From Zymomonas mobilis (GTDB lineage Bacteria; Pseudomonadota; Alphaproteobacteria; Sphingomonadales; Sphingomonadaceae), in assembly GCF_006715975.1 (NCBI RefSeq), contig NZ_VFOF01000001.1, positions 1,064,001 through 1,128,000 of the forward strand: DNA of 64,000 bases. Reading direction: 5' to 3'. Numbering within the stretch: position 1 is the first letter of the stretch; each line of letters starts with the position of its first letter. This document shows positions 25,854 to 35,344 of this stretch, in pieces. Position numbers and translations under genes: made by a program. Under the pieces are notes generated by a model. The model did no database searches. It saw nothing but the letters and a program-made list of their open reading frames with translations, and was not told where the DNA came from.

Positions 25854-26759
25854 TTAACGCTGGGCGTTATCAATTGTTTCCAATTCTTTATCCAAAATTT
25901 TGATGGCTTCGGGATAATGAATACTGCCACAGAGCGTAAGCGGGGCAGGGATAAACAGCCGATGTGCCTCGGGGATGGCCTTTGTTAAAAAGGGATGCTG
26001 TAACATCAGGCTACCCATATCCTGCGAAGGATTAGCTTTTTGTCCCATAATTAAAAAATCGGGACGATATGTAACGATTTCTTCGAGAGAAAGACGCGAT
26101 AAAGCGCCTTTATTGAGGCGTGTTGCTAGATTTTTTAAACCTGCTCTTGTCATCATATCATCAACCAGACTGCCTGTGCCACTCAGATAACCTTGGCGCT
26201 GGTAATAAGCAGCGGATCGCCCCTGTCCGGCAGGTGCCGGTAAATGCGCAAGTGCCGCCTGCATTTCCCTGATTTTTTTTTCGCCCCTTTCTGGATAACC
26301 AACGGCCAAAGCGACAACCCGAATCTGGGCGATGATATCATCTACGCTGTTGGCCAAGGGGAGGTCGATAATCTTGACCTTACGATCTCTCAGCAAAGGC
26401 AAATATTCAGCATGGCTATAGCTGCTGGTGATAACGAGATCAGGATGAAGGCGCAGCAACTCTTCAGCGCTGCCATAAGCAAAGGGGAGCGATTGCGCTT
26501 CTTTGGCGATTAAAGACATATCGGGATCGCGGGCATAGCGCGTTAAAGCGGTGATCTGGGAATGATCGGCCAAGGCTACCAATAGCTCGTCTGCGCATAA
26601 ATTGAGCGACACAACACGAGAGGGGCGTTTTAAATTTTCGCTTCGCAGCGGCGATAAAAAGAGGCCAAAAAAGAGAAAAAGCCATGCCAGCCTATGCAAA
26701 GGACGGCGTATAGTGTCCCTATTTCCTCGGTCAAAAGAAGAAAATAACGATTCCAACAA
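25854..26759 (-). CDS. Periplasmic B12-type ABC transporter substrate-binding protein (BtuF-like)
   Basis: Class III periplasmic-binding fold: RVVSLNLCADELLVALADHSQITALTRYARD, then LLRLHPDLVITSSYSH, SVDDIIAQIRVVALAVGYPERGEKKI and LSLEEIVTYRPDFLIMGQKAN. A hydrophobic signal (HRLAWLFLFFGLFLSPLRS) precedes it. The longest frame starts at 26972 but runs through the cobalamin riboswitch of the opposite strand, so its first 70 residues are not real. I place the start at a TTG near 26759 behind GAGAGG. A TTG at 26699 just before the signal is also possible. It is divergent from btuB, which supports B12 binding. No BtuCD in the window. Confidence 0.8.
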   Translation of the reverse strand: MLESLFSSFDRGNRDTIRRPLHRLAWLFLFFGLFLSPLRSENLKRPSRVVSLNLCADELLVALADHSQITALTRYARDPDMSLIAKEAQSLPFAYGSAEELLRLHPDLVITSSYSHAEYLPLLRDRKVKIIDLPLANSVDDIIAQIRVVALAVGYPERGEKKIREMQAALAHLPAPAGQGRSAAYYQRQGYLSGTGSLVDDMMTRAGLKNLATRLNKGALSRLSLEEIVTYRPDFLIMGQKANPSQDMGSLMLQHPFLTKAIPEAHRLFIPAPLTLCGSIHYPEAIKILDKELETIDNAQR

Positions 26760-26805
26760 GATTGATTGACCTCTCTCGTCCTTTCCGACTACGGGGGTTC
26801 TTTTG

Positions 26806-26960
26806 CATAGGGTTCCCTTCCAAGGAAGGGAAAAGGGAATAAGGTGTAAGGCCTTTGCTGCCCCTGCAACTGTAAACAGTCGAAACGCCGAAAGCCACTG
26901 GATAATGCAATCTGGGAAGGCGGCCATTTCTATGCTGTGAGCCAGGAGACCGACCCTATG
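26806..26960 (+). promoter_or_regulatory. Cobalamin riboswitch upstream of btuB
   Basis: The conserved core reads GCTGCCCCTGCAACTGTAA (from 26857), then AAAGCCACTGG (from 26891), CTGGGAAGG and the 3' B12-box part GCCAGGAGACC (from 26941). A terminal P1 helix closes it: CATAGGGT (26806-26813) with ACCCTATG (26953-26960). A 133-base leader follows before the btuB ATG, which has AGAGGGGGG as ribosome-binding site. Adenosylcobalamin binding is expected to reduce btuB expression. Confidence 0.95.
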
Positions 26961-27093
26961 TAATCGTTCCACGATCGGACAGGGGATTCTGATCGAACGA
27001 GGTAATTTCTTCCTCGCACGGGCGATAAATTGTGACCTTCAGGCCATATTGGTCTGTGGGGGTGTCTGGCTGTGACTAATAGAGGGGGGATCA

Positions 27094-29190
27094 ATGGCTC
27101 GATTATTTCTTTTATCGACTTTAGCTTTAACAACGACGAGTTTAGCGGCATTTCAGCCTGTTTTGGCAAAAGAAAATGACCATCATCATGATGCAGGCAA
27201 AATAAACCATAAAAACGACAAAAAGCTTTCTGGAAAACAAAATTCCGAAAAAGCACAGGATAAGACGCAAAATATCAACGCCTCTGATCCGGATGCCGAC
27301 GCTTTGGCGATTGCCAGCAGCAACCAACCTTCTTTGGTGGTGACTGCGTCCAGAACACCAGAAAAAGCCGATCAGGTTTCTTCCCAAGTAACGGTCTTGG
27401 ATAAAGCCGCCATTGATCACAGTCAGGGTATGGCAATTTCCGATATTTTGGTCAGAACACCGGGTGTAACGGTCGCTAGAAATGGTGGCTATGGAACGGC
27501 AACTTCTGTCTTTATCCGTGGTGCGGAATCTGGTCAGACGATGATGGTTATTGATGGGGTCAGAATGACCGATGCCTCATCAACCAATAATGGCTATGAT
27601 TTCGGGACTTTGATGACGGGGGATACTTCACGTATTGAAGTTTTGCGTGGTTCCCAGTCTATTTTATGGGGCAGTCAGGCAATCGGTGGTGTGGTCAATA
27701 TCGTGACCGCGATGCCGACAAAGCCTTTAGGGGGCAGTGTTGACCTCGAAATGGGTTCACATAGCACCATCAATGCCCGTGCCGCTATCGGGGGCAAAAC
27801 TGACCGGATTACATGGCGTTTGGCGGGTAATAATTTTTATACTAAAGGTATTTCCACAATCAGCCCGCGTTATGGCGGCCATGAACAGGATGGTTATCAT
27901 AACCGTTCCGCCACGGGTCGAGTCAATATTAAGCTTATTGATGAAGTGTCGGTCGATTTGAGAGGTTATTACTCTAAGGCGATGACCGATCTTGATAGCA
28001 GCTATGGCACGCCAGACACCTCTGATTATGAAAATAAAGAGCAATGGATGGGCTATGCCGGTTTGAATGTTGCGTTATTCGATAATCGGTTACGGAATCG
28101 TTTTGGCTACAGTTATACCCAGACCAAAAGAAACGATATCAGCCCGTCTTTCGAACCGTATAATACCGATACTTTCTTAGGGAATGGTCATACCAGACGT
28201 TTTGAATATCAGGGCAGCTTGGCCTTGGTCAAAAACTGGGATCTCGTTTTCGGTTATGAAAATGAGCGGAGCGGTATGAAAAGTTCTTCGCCTGCCTATG
28301 GTGGTTCCGATACCCGTGGAAGAATTGATATCAACAGCGTTTATGGACAGATAAAAGGGAAGATTATCAAAGGCTTCTCGGTCGATGGTGGTGTCCGTTA
28401 TGACCATCATTCGAAATTCGGCGGCAATGTTCTATTCTCTGGCGGTGGTGTTTGGGCGTTTAATAACGATAATACCGTCTTTCGGGCGCATTATGGGGAA
28501 GGGTTCAATGCCCCTTCGCTTTATCAAATCTATAGTGAATACGGTAACCAGAATCTGAAACCGGAAAAATCACATGGTTGGGATGCCGGTTTCCAGCAGC
28601 GTTTTTTTGATAAGCATTTGACGATTGGTGCGGATTATTTCCAGAGAACGTCCACTAACCTGATCGCTTATCTGAGCTGCCCTTATTCCGGCGAGTTACC
28701 TGCCATTTGTTATGTGCCGAATACCAACACGCCCCGCTATGGTTATTATGACAATATCAACCGCAGCACGGCACACGGCGTTGAAGTCAATGCCAGCCTT
28801 GATATCAAACGCGTTTCTTTGAATGGTAACTACACTTGGACTTCGGTTAAAGACCGTTCGGATGGTGTGGATTATGGCTATCAATTACCCAGACGGCCTA
28901 AAAACACCGCCAATGGATCGGCTGATTATCATTGGAAATTCGGTCTTGTGACCGGTATTGCTGTCCGTTGGGCATCGAAATCATGGGATACGGTGCATAG
29001 CGAATACAGCATGAATCCGCATATGAATCGGGGTTATACCCTTTATGATTTGCGACTGGAAATGCCGGTTTCAAAACATCTGACCGTATTTGGCCGCGTC
29101 GAAAATCTGACCGACAAATATTATGAAACCGCCTATCGTTATGGCACTTTAGGTCGGACATTTTACGGCGGCATTCGCGCCCGCCTGTAA
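27094..29190 (+). CDS. btuB: TonB-dependent vitamin B12 receptor (BtuB-like)
   Basis: Outer-membrane active transporter for cobalamins. A signal peptide ends near FQPVLA-KEND. A His/Lys/Asp-rich linker of about 45 residues follows. Then come the TonB box and plug (LVVTASRTPEKADQVSSQVTVLDKAAID, ISDILVRTPGVTVARNGG, IEVLRGSQSILWGSQAIGGVVNIVT) and a 22-strand barrel ending ENLTDKYYETAYRYGTLGRTFYGGIRARL. 698 residues. The cobalamin riboswitch upstream and a BtuF-like gene divergent from it support B12 as the substrate. Confidence 0.93.
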   Translation: MARLFLLSTLALTTTSLAAFQPVLAKENDHHHDAGKINHKNDKKLSGKQNSEKAQDKTQNINASDPDADALAIASSNQPSLVVTASRTPEKADQVSSQVTVLDKAAIDHSQGMAISDILVRTPGVTVARNGGYGTATSVFIRGAESGQTMMVIDGVRMTDASSTNNGYDFGTLMTGDTSRIEVLRGSQSILWGSQAIGGVVNIVTAMPTKPLGGSVDLEMGSHSTINARAAIGGKTDRITWRLAGNNFYTKGISTISPRYGGHEQDGYHNRSATGRVNIKLIDEVSVDLRGYYSKAMTDLDSSYGTPDTSDYENKEQWMGYAGLNVALFDNRLRNRFGYSYTQTKRNDISPSFEPYNTDTFLGNGHTRRFEYQGSLALVKNWDLVFGYENERSGMKSSSPAYGGSDTRGRIDINSVYGQIKGKIIKGFSVDGGVRYDHHSKFGGNVLFSGGGVWAFNNDNTVFRAHYGEGFNAPSLYQIYSEYGNQNLKPEKSHGWDAGFQQRFFDKHLTIGADYFQRTSTNLIAYLSCPYSGELPAICYVPNTNTPRYGYYDNINRSTAHGVEVNASLDIKRVSLNGNYTWTSVKDRSDGVDYGYQLPRRPKNTANGSADYHWKFGLVTGIAVRWASKSWDTVHSEYSMNPHMNRGYTLYDLRLEMPVSKHLTVFGRVENLTDKYYETAYRYGTLGRTFYGGIRARL

Positions 29191-29206
29191 TAACCAAAGA
29201 ATAAAT

Positions 29207-29238
29207 AAAAAAGCCGCCCGTTTTGGGGCGGCTTTTTT
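29207..29238. terminator. Bidirectional terminator between btuB and dnaN
   Basis: Arms AAGCCGCCC (29211-29219) and GGGCGGCTT (29226-29234) with a 6-base loop. A-run before and T-run after give a U-tract on either strand, serving both convergent genes. Confidence 0.9.
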
Positions 29239-29260
29239 TAAATCTGATGAAAAGTTCAAA

Positions 29261-30373
29261 TCAGACGCGCATCGGCATCAAAACATAAAGAGCTGCCGAC
29301 TGATCGGAATCTCGTATCAGGGTTGGGGCAGCCGATTCAGCCAGATGAATTTCGGCGACATCATTTTCAATCTGTCCAAGAATATCCAGCAAATAGCGGG
29401 CATTAAAGCCGATATCCAAATGATCGGCATCATATTCACCGGGAACTTCTTCGGTGGCCATACCATTTTCAGGGCTGGTTACGGAAAGAGAGATTTTACC
29501 CGGTTCAATCGTCATTTTAACCGCACGGGTTTTTTCGCTGGCGATGGTTGCCACACGATCAACACCCTGCATCAAAGCCTTGGGATTGACCTTTAATAAT
29601 TTGTCGTTAGCGGTCGGGATAACCCGCGTATAATCGGGGAAGGTGCCATCAATAAGCTTTGAAGTCAGAATGGCATGTCCCAGATCAAAGCATATCTTGC
29701 TGGCAGAAAGAGAAATTTTAATTTCTTCTTCGCATTCATCCAACAATTTTCGCAATTCGACGACGCATTTACGCGGGATGATCACATCCGGCATATCTTC
29801 GGCACCGGCAGGGCAAGAAACGGTAACGCAAGCGAGACGGTGACCGTCCGTTGCGGCTGCCTTCATAACACCTTCACCGTTTTTCAACACATGAAGGAAA
29901 ATACCATTCAGATAATAACGCGTTTCATCGACAGAGATGGCAAAACGGGTTTTATCAATAATTTGTTTCAGGCTTTCCGTTGGTAAAGCGAAATGGGTAG
30001 GTAATTCGCTTTCATTGATAACCGGAAAATCATCACGGGGCAGGGTGGACAAACTGAAACGCGAACGACCAGCAACAATCAGCATTTTGCCATCGGCGGC
30101 ACTCAACTGGATCTGTGAGCCATCAGGCAGTTTACGCACAATTTCAAACAGCATATGTGCTGACACTGTCGTTTCACCGGGGGTGTCGACTTCGGCGGAC
30201 AGCGTTTCTACGACCTGCAAATCGAGATCGGTAGCCATCAGCTTTACACAACCATTGGAGGCAGCTTCAATCAGAACATTCGATAAAATCGGAATAGTGT
30301 TGCGCCGCTCGACTACCGATTGAACATGGCTAAGACTTTTCAATAAAGTCGCGCGTTCGATCGTTGCTTTCAT
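29261..30373 (-). CDS. dnaN: DNA polymerase III beta subunit (sliding clamp)
   Basis: Ring-shaped processivity clamp of the replicase. At 370 residues it shows three successive clamp domains, with MKATIERATLLKSLSHVQSVVERRNTIPILSNVLIEA at the start and the conserved C-terminal YVLMPMRV that lines the protein-binding pocket. It does not lie beside dnaA or recF here, unlike the classical origin-proximal arrangement. It is convergent with btuB and downstream of the peptide ABC transporter genes on the minus strand. Confidence 0.97.
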   Translation of the reverse strand: MKATIERATLLKSLSHVQSVVERRNTIPILSNVLIEAASNGCVKLMATDLDLQVVETLSAEVDTPGETTVSAHMLFEIVRKLPDGSQIQLSAADGKMLIVAGRSRFSLSTLPRDDFPVINESELPTHFALPTESLKQIIDKTRFAISVDETRYYLNGIFLHVLKNGEGVMKAAATDGHRLACVTVSCPAGAEDMPDVIIPRKCVVELRKLLDECEEEIKISLSASKICFDLGHAILTSKLIDGTFPDYTRVIPTANDKLLKVNPKALMQGVDRVATIASEKTRAVKMTIEPGKISLSVTSPENGMATEEVPGEYDADHLDIGFNARYLLDILGQIENDVAEIHLAESAAPTLIRDSDQSAALYVLMPMRV

Positions 30374-30457
30374 AACTGTTTGGTCATCCCTGATTTAAAA
30401 AGGCGGAGGTCGGTTATAATCGATAGTTTTTTAAAAAGCCTTAACTCTTTTTAGGCC

Positions 30458-32023
30458 TTAGAGATTATAATTTTCCTGCCATATTTTGATCAGCCTTTGC
30501 GTATAATCATGCTTTGGCTTGGTGAAAATAGATTTGGTGCTTTCGTTTTCTATAACACGCCCCTTATAGAGAATCACCATTCGGGTTGCAAAAAAACGGG
30601 CAAAAGTAAGATCATGCGTTACCAATAAACAGGCCAGATTCTCTTGTTCAGACAGAGCTATCAGACTTTTTCCGATTTCCACCCGATTGCGACTATCCAA
30701 AGCCGAAAAGGCTTCGTCCAATAACAATAGTTCGGGTTCATTGACGAGGGCGCGGGCGATCGCCACCCGTTGACATTGTCCACCAGACAGGGTTGCCGGA
30801 TAGCGTTTTGTGATATCGGACGGCAAAGCCGCCTTTTCAAGGGCGCTTTGAAGCATATTAAAGCGCATTTCCGGCGATAAAGTGGTTTTCTTTTGGTAAA
30901 GATTCAGTGGTTCTGTAACCGTTTTTTCTACTGTCCAAGTCGGATCAAGGCTGCTGGTCGGATCTTGGAAAACCATCTGCATTTTTTGGTAAAGGGCAAG
31001 ACGATCTTGTTTTTTTTCAAAAGAAATAGCCTGATCTTGCCATAGAATTTCGCCTGAAGACGCTGGTAAAAGGCCAGATATCAATTTGAGTAAAGTCGAC
31101 TTTCCGGCTCCAGACTCTCCGATAATAGCAACTTTTTCTCCGGCTTTTATCTGGAGGTTGATATCACCCAACAGATTATTGTCTTTCTCCTGATAAGACA
31201 GATTGCGAAGGGTTAATAACGGTGCAGATATCGGCCTATGGTCAGCAGTTTCTGTTTCAGAATAAGGAGCAGCATTCAGCTGGTGATAGGATTGGATGAT
31301 GTCTTGGCTATAGCAATCTTGTGGATTTGACCACCAGCGCTGGCTCGCCATTTTTGAAACAAGCTCGCCATCTTTTAAAACCACGATACGTTCCGCCATA
31401 TGAACGGCCAAGGCTGGATTATGGCTGATGAGTAAAATGGCGGTTTCACGATTTTCGGTTGCCCGTTTGAAGATCGCCATAATCTGGGCTTCAGTGAGCA
31501 TGTCGAGGGCAGAGCTTGGCTCATCTGCAATCAATAAGCTGGGCTTTGACGCGAGAGCGACTGCAATGGCTGCCCGTTGTCGTTGTCCGCCAGAAAGTTG
31601 ATGCGGATAACGTTTCGCCATATCCGGTGTCAGCCCGACCTGCCGCAAGGCTTCTGCAACACGGGAAGCTGTCTGATCAGACTTGTCTTTAATGCTTTCC
31701 TGAAGGTGGTTGCCAATACTTTTCATTGGATCAAGAAAACGCAAAGAATCCTGTCCGATAAAGGCAATTTTTTGACCGCGCCAGTCATTCATCTGCTTTT
31801 CGGAAAGCTGCATTAAATCGGTTTTTCCAATACGAAGCGCACCGGATAAAGTAAGATTTTCTGGTAACAGTCGTAAAATGCTGCGGGCAAGGGTAGATTT
31901 CCCAGAACCGGATTCCCCGATTATTCCGACGATTTCACCGCGTCCGATGCGAAAGCCGATATCCTTTAACAAAAAGCGATCTTTTGCTTTAACGGACAGA
32001 TGTTCGATGGCCAAAAATGTCAT
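30458..32023 (-). CDS. Duplicated ATPase of a peptide-type ABC transporter (YejF/GsiA type)
   Basis: Two complete nucleotide-binding domains in one 521-residue chain. The first has GESGSGKST at 36-44 and signature LSGGQRQR. The second has GESGAGKST near residue 305 and signature LSGGQCQR, each followed by a D-loop and His switch (LISHNPALA, LLVTHDLTFA). Such double ATPases power dipeptide, glutathione or microcin C import. It overlaps the DppC-type permease gene by 4 bases and is the last gene of the three-gene transporter. Confidence 0.93.
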   Translation of the reverse strand: MTFLAIEHLSVKAKDRFLLKDIGFRIGRGEIVGIIGESGSGKSTLARSILRLLPENLTLSGALRIGKTDLMQLSEKQMNDWRGQKIAFIGQDSLRFLDPMKSIGNHLQESIKDKSDQTASRVAEALRQVGLTPDMAKRYPHQLSGGQRQRAAIAVALASKPSLLIADEPSSALDMLTEAQIMAIFKRATENRETAILLISHNPALAVHMAERIVVLKDGELVSKMASQRWWSNPQDCYSQDIIQSYHQLNAAPYSETETADHRPISAPLLTLRNLSYQEKDNNLLGDINLQIKAGEKVAIIGESGAGKSTLLKLISGLLPASSGEILWQDQAISFEKKQDRLALYQKMQMVFQDPTSSLDPTWTVEKTVTEPLNLYQKKTTLSPEMRFNMLQSALEKAALPSDITKRYPATLSGGQCQRVAIARALVNEPELLLLDEAFSALDSRNRVEIGKSLIALSEQENLACLLVTHDLTFARFFATRMVILYKGRVIENESTKSIFTKPKHDYTQRLIKIWQENYNL

Positions 32024-32838
32024 AATCTATTTTGTGCCTGATAACGGATAAGACCTTCGCCAATCATCTGGCAGGAAGATATAATCCAAAAAAGCATAAT
32101 CCCCGGCCATATAGCGAGCCATGGCGCAATATTCAGCAGATTTTGGGCTTCTAGCAACATGCGACCCAAAGACGGAACGGGAGGCTGAATGCCGATGCCG
32201 ATATAGGAAAGCGCCGCTTCCGCGATAAAGGCAAAGCCACATTGACTGCTGGCCTGTGTTAGTAACGGCACCGTGATATTGGGGAAAATATGTTGAAAGG
32301 CGATAGCAATGCGTCCTTTGCCCGATAATTGGGCGGCGGCGATAAAATCAAAAGAGGCAATACTTGTGCCATGATTGCAAGCCACACGGGCAAAAACCGG
32401 AATGGCATAAACGGCAATAGCCAGCATAACATTTTGCCCACCGGAACCACATAGTAATTGCAAGAGTAAGGCCGCAATCAAGGCCGGAAAGGCAAAAAGG
32501 ATATCACTGGCCTGCATCAGCATTTCACCTAATCCGTCACGACGGACGGCGGCAATCAGCCCGATAGGGACGCCGATTATAAAGCCTAACCCCACCGCAG
32601 GAAAAACAATTAGGCTGGAACAAGCAGCAGCAATGACCACTTCTTTTAAAACATCGCGACCAAAAGCATCTGTGCCAAAAAAATGATGCCATGAAGGCGC
32701 CTGTAAACGCTCGGCCAAGGTAATGGGTGGAACAAGGCCATAAAGAAGGTAGCCGCCTATCGATACCGATAAAAACAGAATAAGGCCAAGTAGACCCAAG
32801 CGCAGCAAGATAGGCAAAGAGCGGAAATTGGATATCAT
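32020..32838 (-). CDS. Peptide-type ABC transporter permease (DppC/YejE-like)
   Basis: A 272-residue inner-membrane protein with about six helices and the typical PSWHHFFGTDAFGRDVLKEVVIAA entry motif of the DppC/OppC branch, plus an EAA-like loop SGKGRIAIAFQHIFPNITVPLLTQ. It starts 1 base after the stop of the SBP-permease fusion gene and overlaps the ATPase gene. It supplies the second permease half. Substrate class (oligopeptide, nickel or similar) is not resolved. Confidence 0.92.
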   Translation of the reverse strand: MISNFRSLPILLRLGLLGLILFLSVSIGGYLLYGLVPPITLAERLQAPSWHHFFGTDAFGRDVLKEVVIAAACSSLIVFPAVGLGFIIGVPIGLIAAVRRDGLGEMLMQASDILFAFPALIAALLLQLLCGSGGQNVMLAIAVYAIPVFARVACNHGTSIASFDFIAAAQLSGKGRIAIAFQHIFPNITVPLLTQASSQCGFAFIAEAALSYIGIGIQPPVPSLGRMLLEAQNLLNIAPWLAIWPGIMLFWIISSCQMIGEGLIRYQAQNRL

Positions 32839-32839
32839 T

Positions 32840-35344
32840 CTATTTTAACCGTGGATCAATGGCGTGATGCAAAAGATTGCTGATAAAGCGGGTAAACAAG
32901 GTCACAGTTGCAATCAGAAGGGCAATAGCCTGTATCAAAACAAGATCACGGGCGGCAATAGCCTGCAAAAGAAGACGACCTAATCCGGGTAAATAAAAAA
33001 TATTTTCAACAATGACGGTGCCAGTAAGCATGGCAGGTAGGGAAAGCGCCAACAAGGGCAATAACGAAGGCAAAGCATGGCGAATAGCATGATGGATGAT
33101 GGCTTGCGAACGGGATAATCCCCGCGCCCGTGCCGCCATGATGAAATCTTCTTGTTCAATGGCCTGCAATTGCTGACTAAAGGCACGGGCGAGCCATGTT
33201 GCCTGCGGCAAAGACAAGGCGATAACCGGCCAGTAGAACGCCGGTTGGCCTAGTAAGGTGAAAATGGAGACGTTATGATCCACGGCCAAAGGCCAATGGA
33301 AATGAAGTGCCGCATAAAGCAATAAAATAGCTATCCAAAAGCCCGGTAAAGAAAGGCCTATACGGGTCAAGATAACAAGAAAGCCTCGTAAAGAACGATA
33401 GCGCAATAACACAATAGCAAGCCCAAAAAGAAAACCACCGACAGCCGCAAAAAGGAAAGAAACCAGCACAAGGGGAAGGGAAATGTTTAAAGCTTCCCTG
33501 ATCAAATCACTGGCCGGAATATGGTAGCTGAAGCTTGTTCCGAAATCACCTTGCAGGCTGTGGAAAAGCCAGTTCGCGTAACGCATATAGGCGGGTTTAT
33601 CGAGGCCAAATTCAGCCTGCACTGCCGCCAATGCACGGGGGCTAGCCTGTAATCCCATCATATATTCGGCGGGATCTCCCGGCAGAACAGACAGCAATCC
33701 GAAAATAATGACGCTGGCTATCCATAAGGCCAATAGAAATAGCCCGATTTTTTTCAAAAATGCAGATGGCGTTAATAGGTGGAAATGCAGGGTAATCGCA
33801 AAAAAGAGCAGTAAAAAAGTGGCAACCAACCATAACCCAAGATGTGTGGTTATCGAGCTATTATAAGATACCGAATGCGAGGTTGTGCCATAGCTATGGG
33901 TAAAATAAGCAGATGTCAGGTCAAAAGCCTGTGTCGGGCTACCGCGCCATAATCCGGCCAAATCAGCATTGGAGACAGCAAGATGAGGATATTGGAATAA
34001 GAAAACATTTGCCGCGTCATAGGTTAAGATTTTTTGAAGAGATTGCAGTTTTTGATGTCTTTGAAACGGGTCACTTTCCTGATCAAGTTGATCTAAAAGG
34101 GTATGAAATTCGGTTTTATGATAACCGAAATAATAGCCGTTTTTGTCGTAAATTCGGTAATCAAATGGTTCAGCATGATTGATAACGGTTAGCTGGAAAT
34201 CATGTTTTTTATAAACACGGTCGAGCCATGTCGCCCATTCTATTTGGCGAAGTGTAAGATGAATGCCGATTTTGCCTAATTGATCGGCGATTAACTGCCC
34301 CGAAAGCAACGCATAGCGGGACGGTGGCAAATCAATGACAAGGTTTAATCCGTTGGGATATCCGGCCTGTTTTAACAAGTCTTTCGCTTTTATTGGGTCA
34401 CAGCGATAAACTGAGGTCAGATCGAGATGATCAGGGTTTTGCGGCGGAAAATGGCTGCTGATGATGCGGCCATATCCATAAAGAACGCCGTCAATGAGGG
34501 CTGGGCGATTAATTGCTAGCGAAATCGCCTGCCGTAAAAGGCGATTTTGAAACAGCGGTACATTCTGATTAAAGGCAAGAATGACCTCGCCTTCGCTAGG
34601 AAAACTCGAAACTTTGAAATGCGGGTCATGCGCCAGCTCTTTTAGATTTTCCGATGAAGGGAAATCTGGAAAAAAGTCAACCTGACCTGTCTTTACCGCT
34701 GCATAAGCCGCCAAGGGATCTGATATAAAAAAGAAATTCAAGGCCGCGATGGAGGGTTTCTTTCCCCAGTAATCAGAGCGCGCGAGCAGTTGAATACGGT
34801 TTCCATGTTGCCATTCATGAAAACGGAAAGCCCCTGTGCCAATGGGTGAAACCGCAAGATGATTGGCCGATTTTGGCGAAACCATAACGCAATCAGGCAA
34901 CGACAATAAGGTCAGAAAAAAGCTGTCTGCCTTTTTTAAGGTAATACGAAGCTGGAAAGGCGAGGGGGTTTCTATCTTTTCAATAATAGACAGAGCTTCT
35001 TGCTGAACATTGGCCGAATTTTCTGCCCTTGCGCGGTTCAGGCTAAACCCGGCGGCGGCGGCATTAAAAGGCTGTCCATCAGAAAAGCTGACATCCTGCC
35101 GAAGATTAAAAAGATATTCTTTACCGTCTTTATTGATTGTCCAGTTTTTGGTCAGCCATGCTTCGGGGTGTCCATCGGTTGAAAGCCGAACCAAGCCTTC
35201 AAAAATAGTCCCGTAGCTGACGTCATCAATAACCGCGGAAGCGCCTGCCGTGGAATCCAGTGAAGGTGGTTCCATTTGCAACGCGATATTAAGCTGATCT
35301 TTAGCGATTGCGGGGGCAGAATTGAACATTCCCCAAAGGATCAA
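32840..35344 (-). CDS. Fusion of an extracellular solute-binding protein (family 5) with a DppB-type ABC permease
   Basis: One uninterrupted 834-residue frame. Residues about 15-485 are a family 5 solute-binding protein (ALQMEPPSLDSTAG, YGTIFEGLVRLSTDG, GTGAFRFHEWQHGNRI, RQAISLAINRPALIDGVLYG). A hydrophobic helix at about 502-522 follows. Residues about 530-834 are a DppB-type permease (VLPGDPAEYMMGLQASPRALAAVQAEFGLDKPAYMRYANW, the EAA loop QEDFIMAARARGLSRSQAIIHHAIRHALPSLL, NIFYLPGLGRLLLQAI). The extra helix lets the chain return to the cytoplasm so the permease keeps its normal topology. The start is uncertain: TTG at 35344 or ATG at 35329 give a short signal, while the frame upstream (THITAFFLLILWGMFNSAPAIA) looks like a fuller signal without a standard start codon. 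Confidence 0.88.
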   Translation of the reverse strand: MILWGMFNSAPAIAKDQLNIALQMEPPSLDSTAGASAVIDDVSYGTIFEGLVRLSTDGHPEAWLTKNWTINKDGKEYLFNLRQDVSFSDGQPFNAAAAGFSLNRARAENSANVQQEALSIIEKIETPSPFQLRITLKKADSFFLTLLSLPDCVMVSPKSANHLAVSPIGTGAFRFHEWQHGNRIQLLARSDYWGKKPSIAALNFFFISDPLAAYAAVKTGQVDFFPDFPSSENLKELAHDPHFKVSSFPSEGEVILAFNQNVPLFQNRLLRQAISLAINRPALIDGVLYGYGRIISSHFPPQNPDHLDLTSVYRCDPIKAKDLLKQAGYPNGLNLVIDLPPSRYALLSGQLIADQLGKIGIHLTLRQIEWATWLDRVYKKHDFQLTVINHAEPFDYRIYDKNGYYFGYHKTEFHTLLDQLDQESDPFQRHQKLQSLQKILTYDAANVFLFQYPHLAVSNADLAGLWRGSPTQAFDLTSAYFTHSYGTTSHSVSYNSSITTHLGLWLVATFLLLFFAITLHFHLLTPSAFLKKIGLFLLALWIASVIIFGLLSVLPGDPAEYMMGLQASPRALAAVQAEFGLDKPAYMRYANWLFHSLQGDFGTSFSYHIPASDLIREALNISLPLVLVSFLFAAVGGFLFGLAIVLLRYRSLRGFLVILTRIGLSLPGFWIAILLLYAALHFHWPLAVDHNVSIFTLLGQPAFYWPVIALSLPQATWLARAFSQQLQAIEQEDFIMAARARGLSRSQAIIHHAIRHALPSLLPLLALSLPAMLTGTVIVENIFYLPGLGRLLLQAIAARDLVLIQAIALLIATVTLFTRFISNLLHHAIDPRLK

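Noticed and set aside
26760-26972. N-terminal 70 residues of the longest BtuF-like frame
   Set aside because: This stretch is the complement of the cobalamin riboswitch. The protein must start further in, near its signal peptide.
29261-30373. Replication origin near dnaN
   Set aside because: dnaN here is not beside dnaA, recF or gyrB, and I see no DnaA-box cluster in its upstream spacer.
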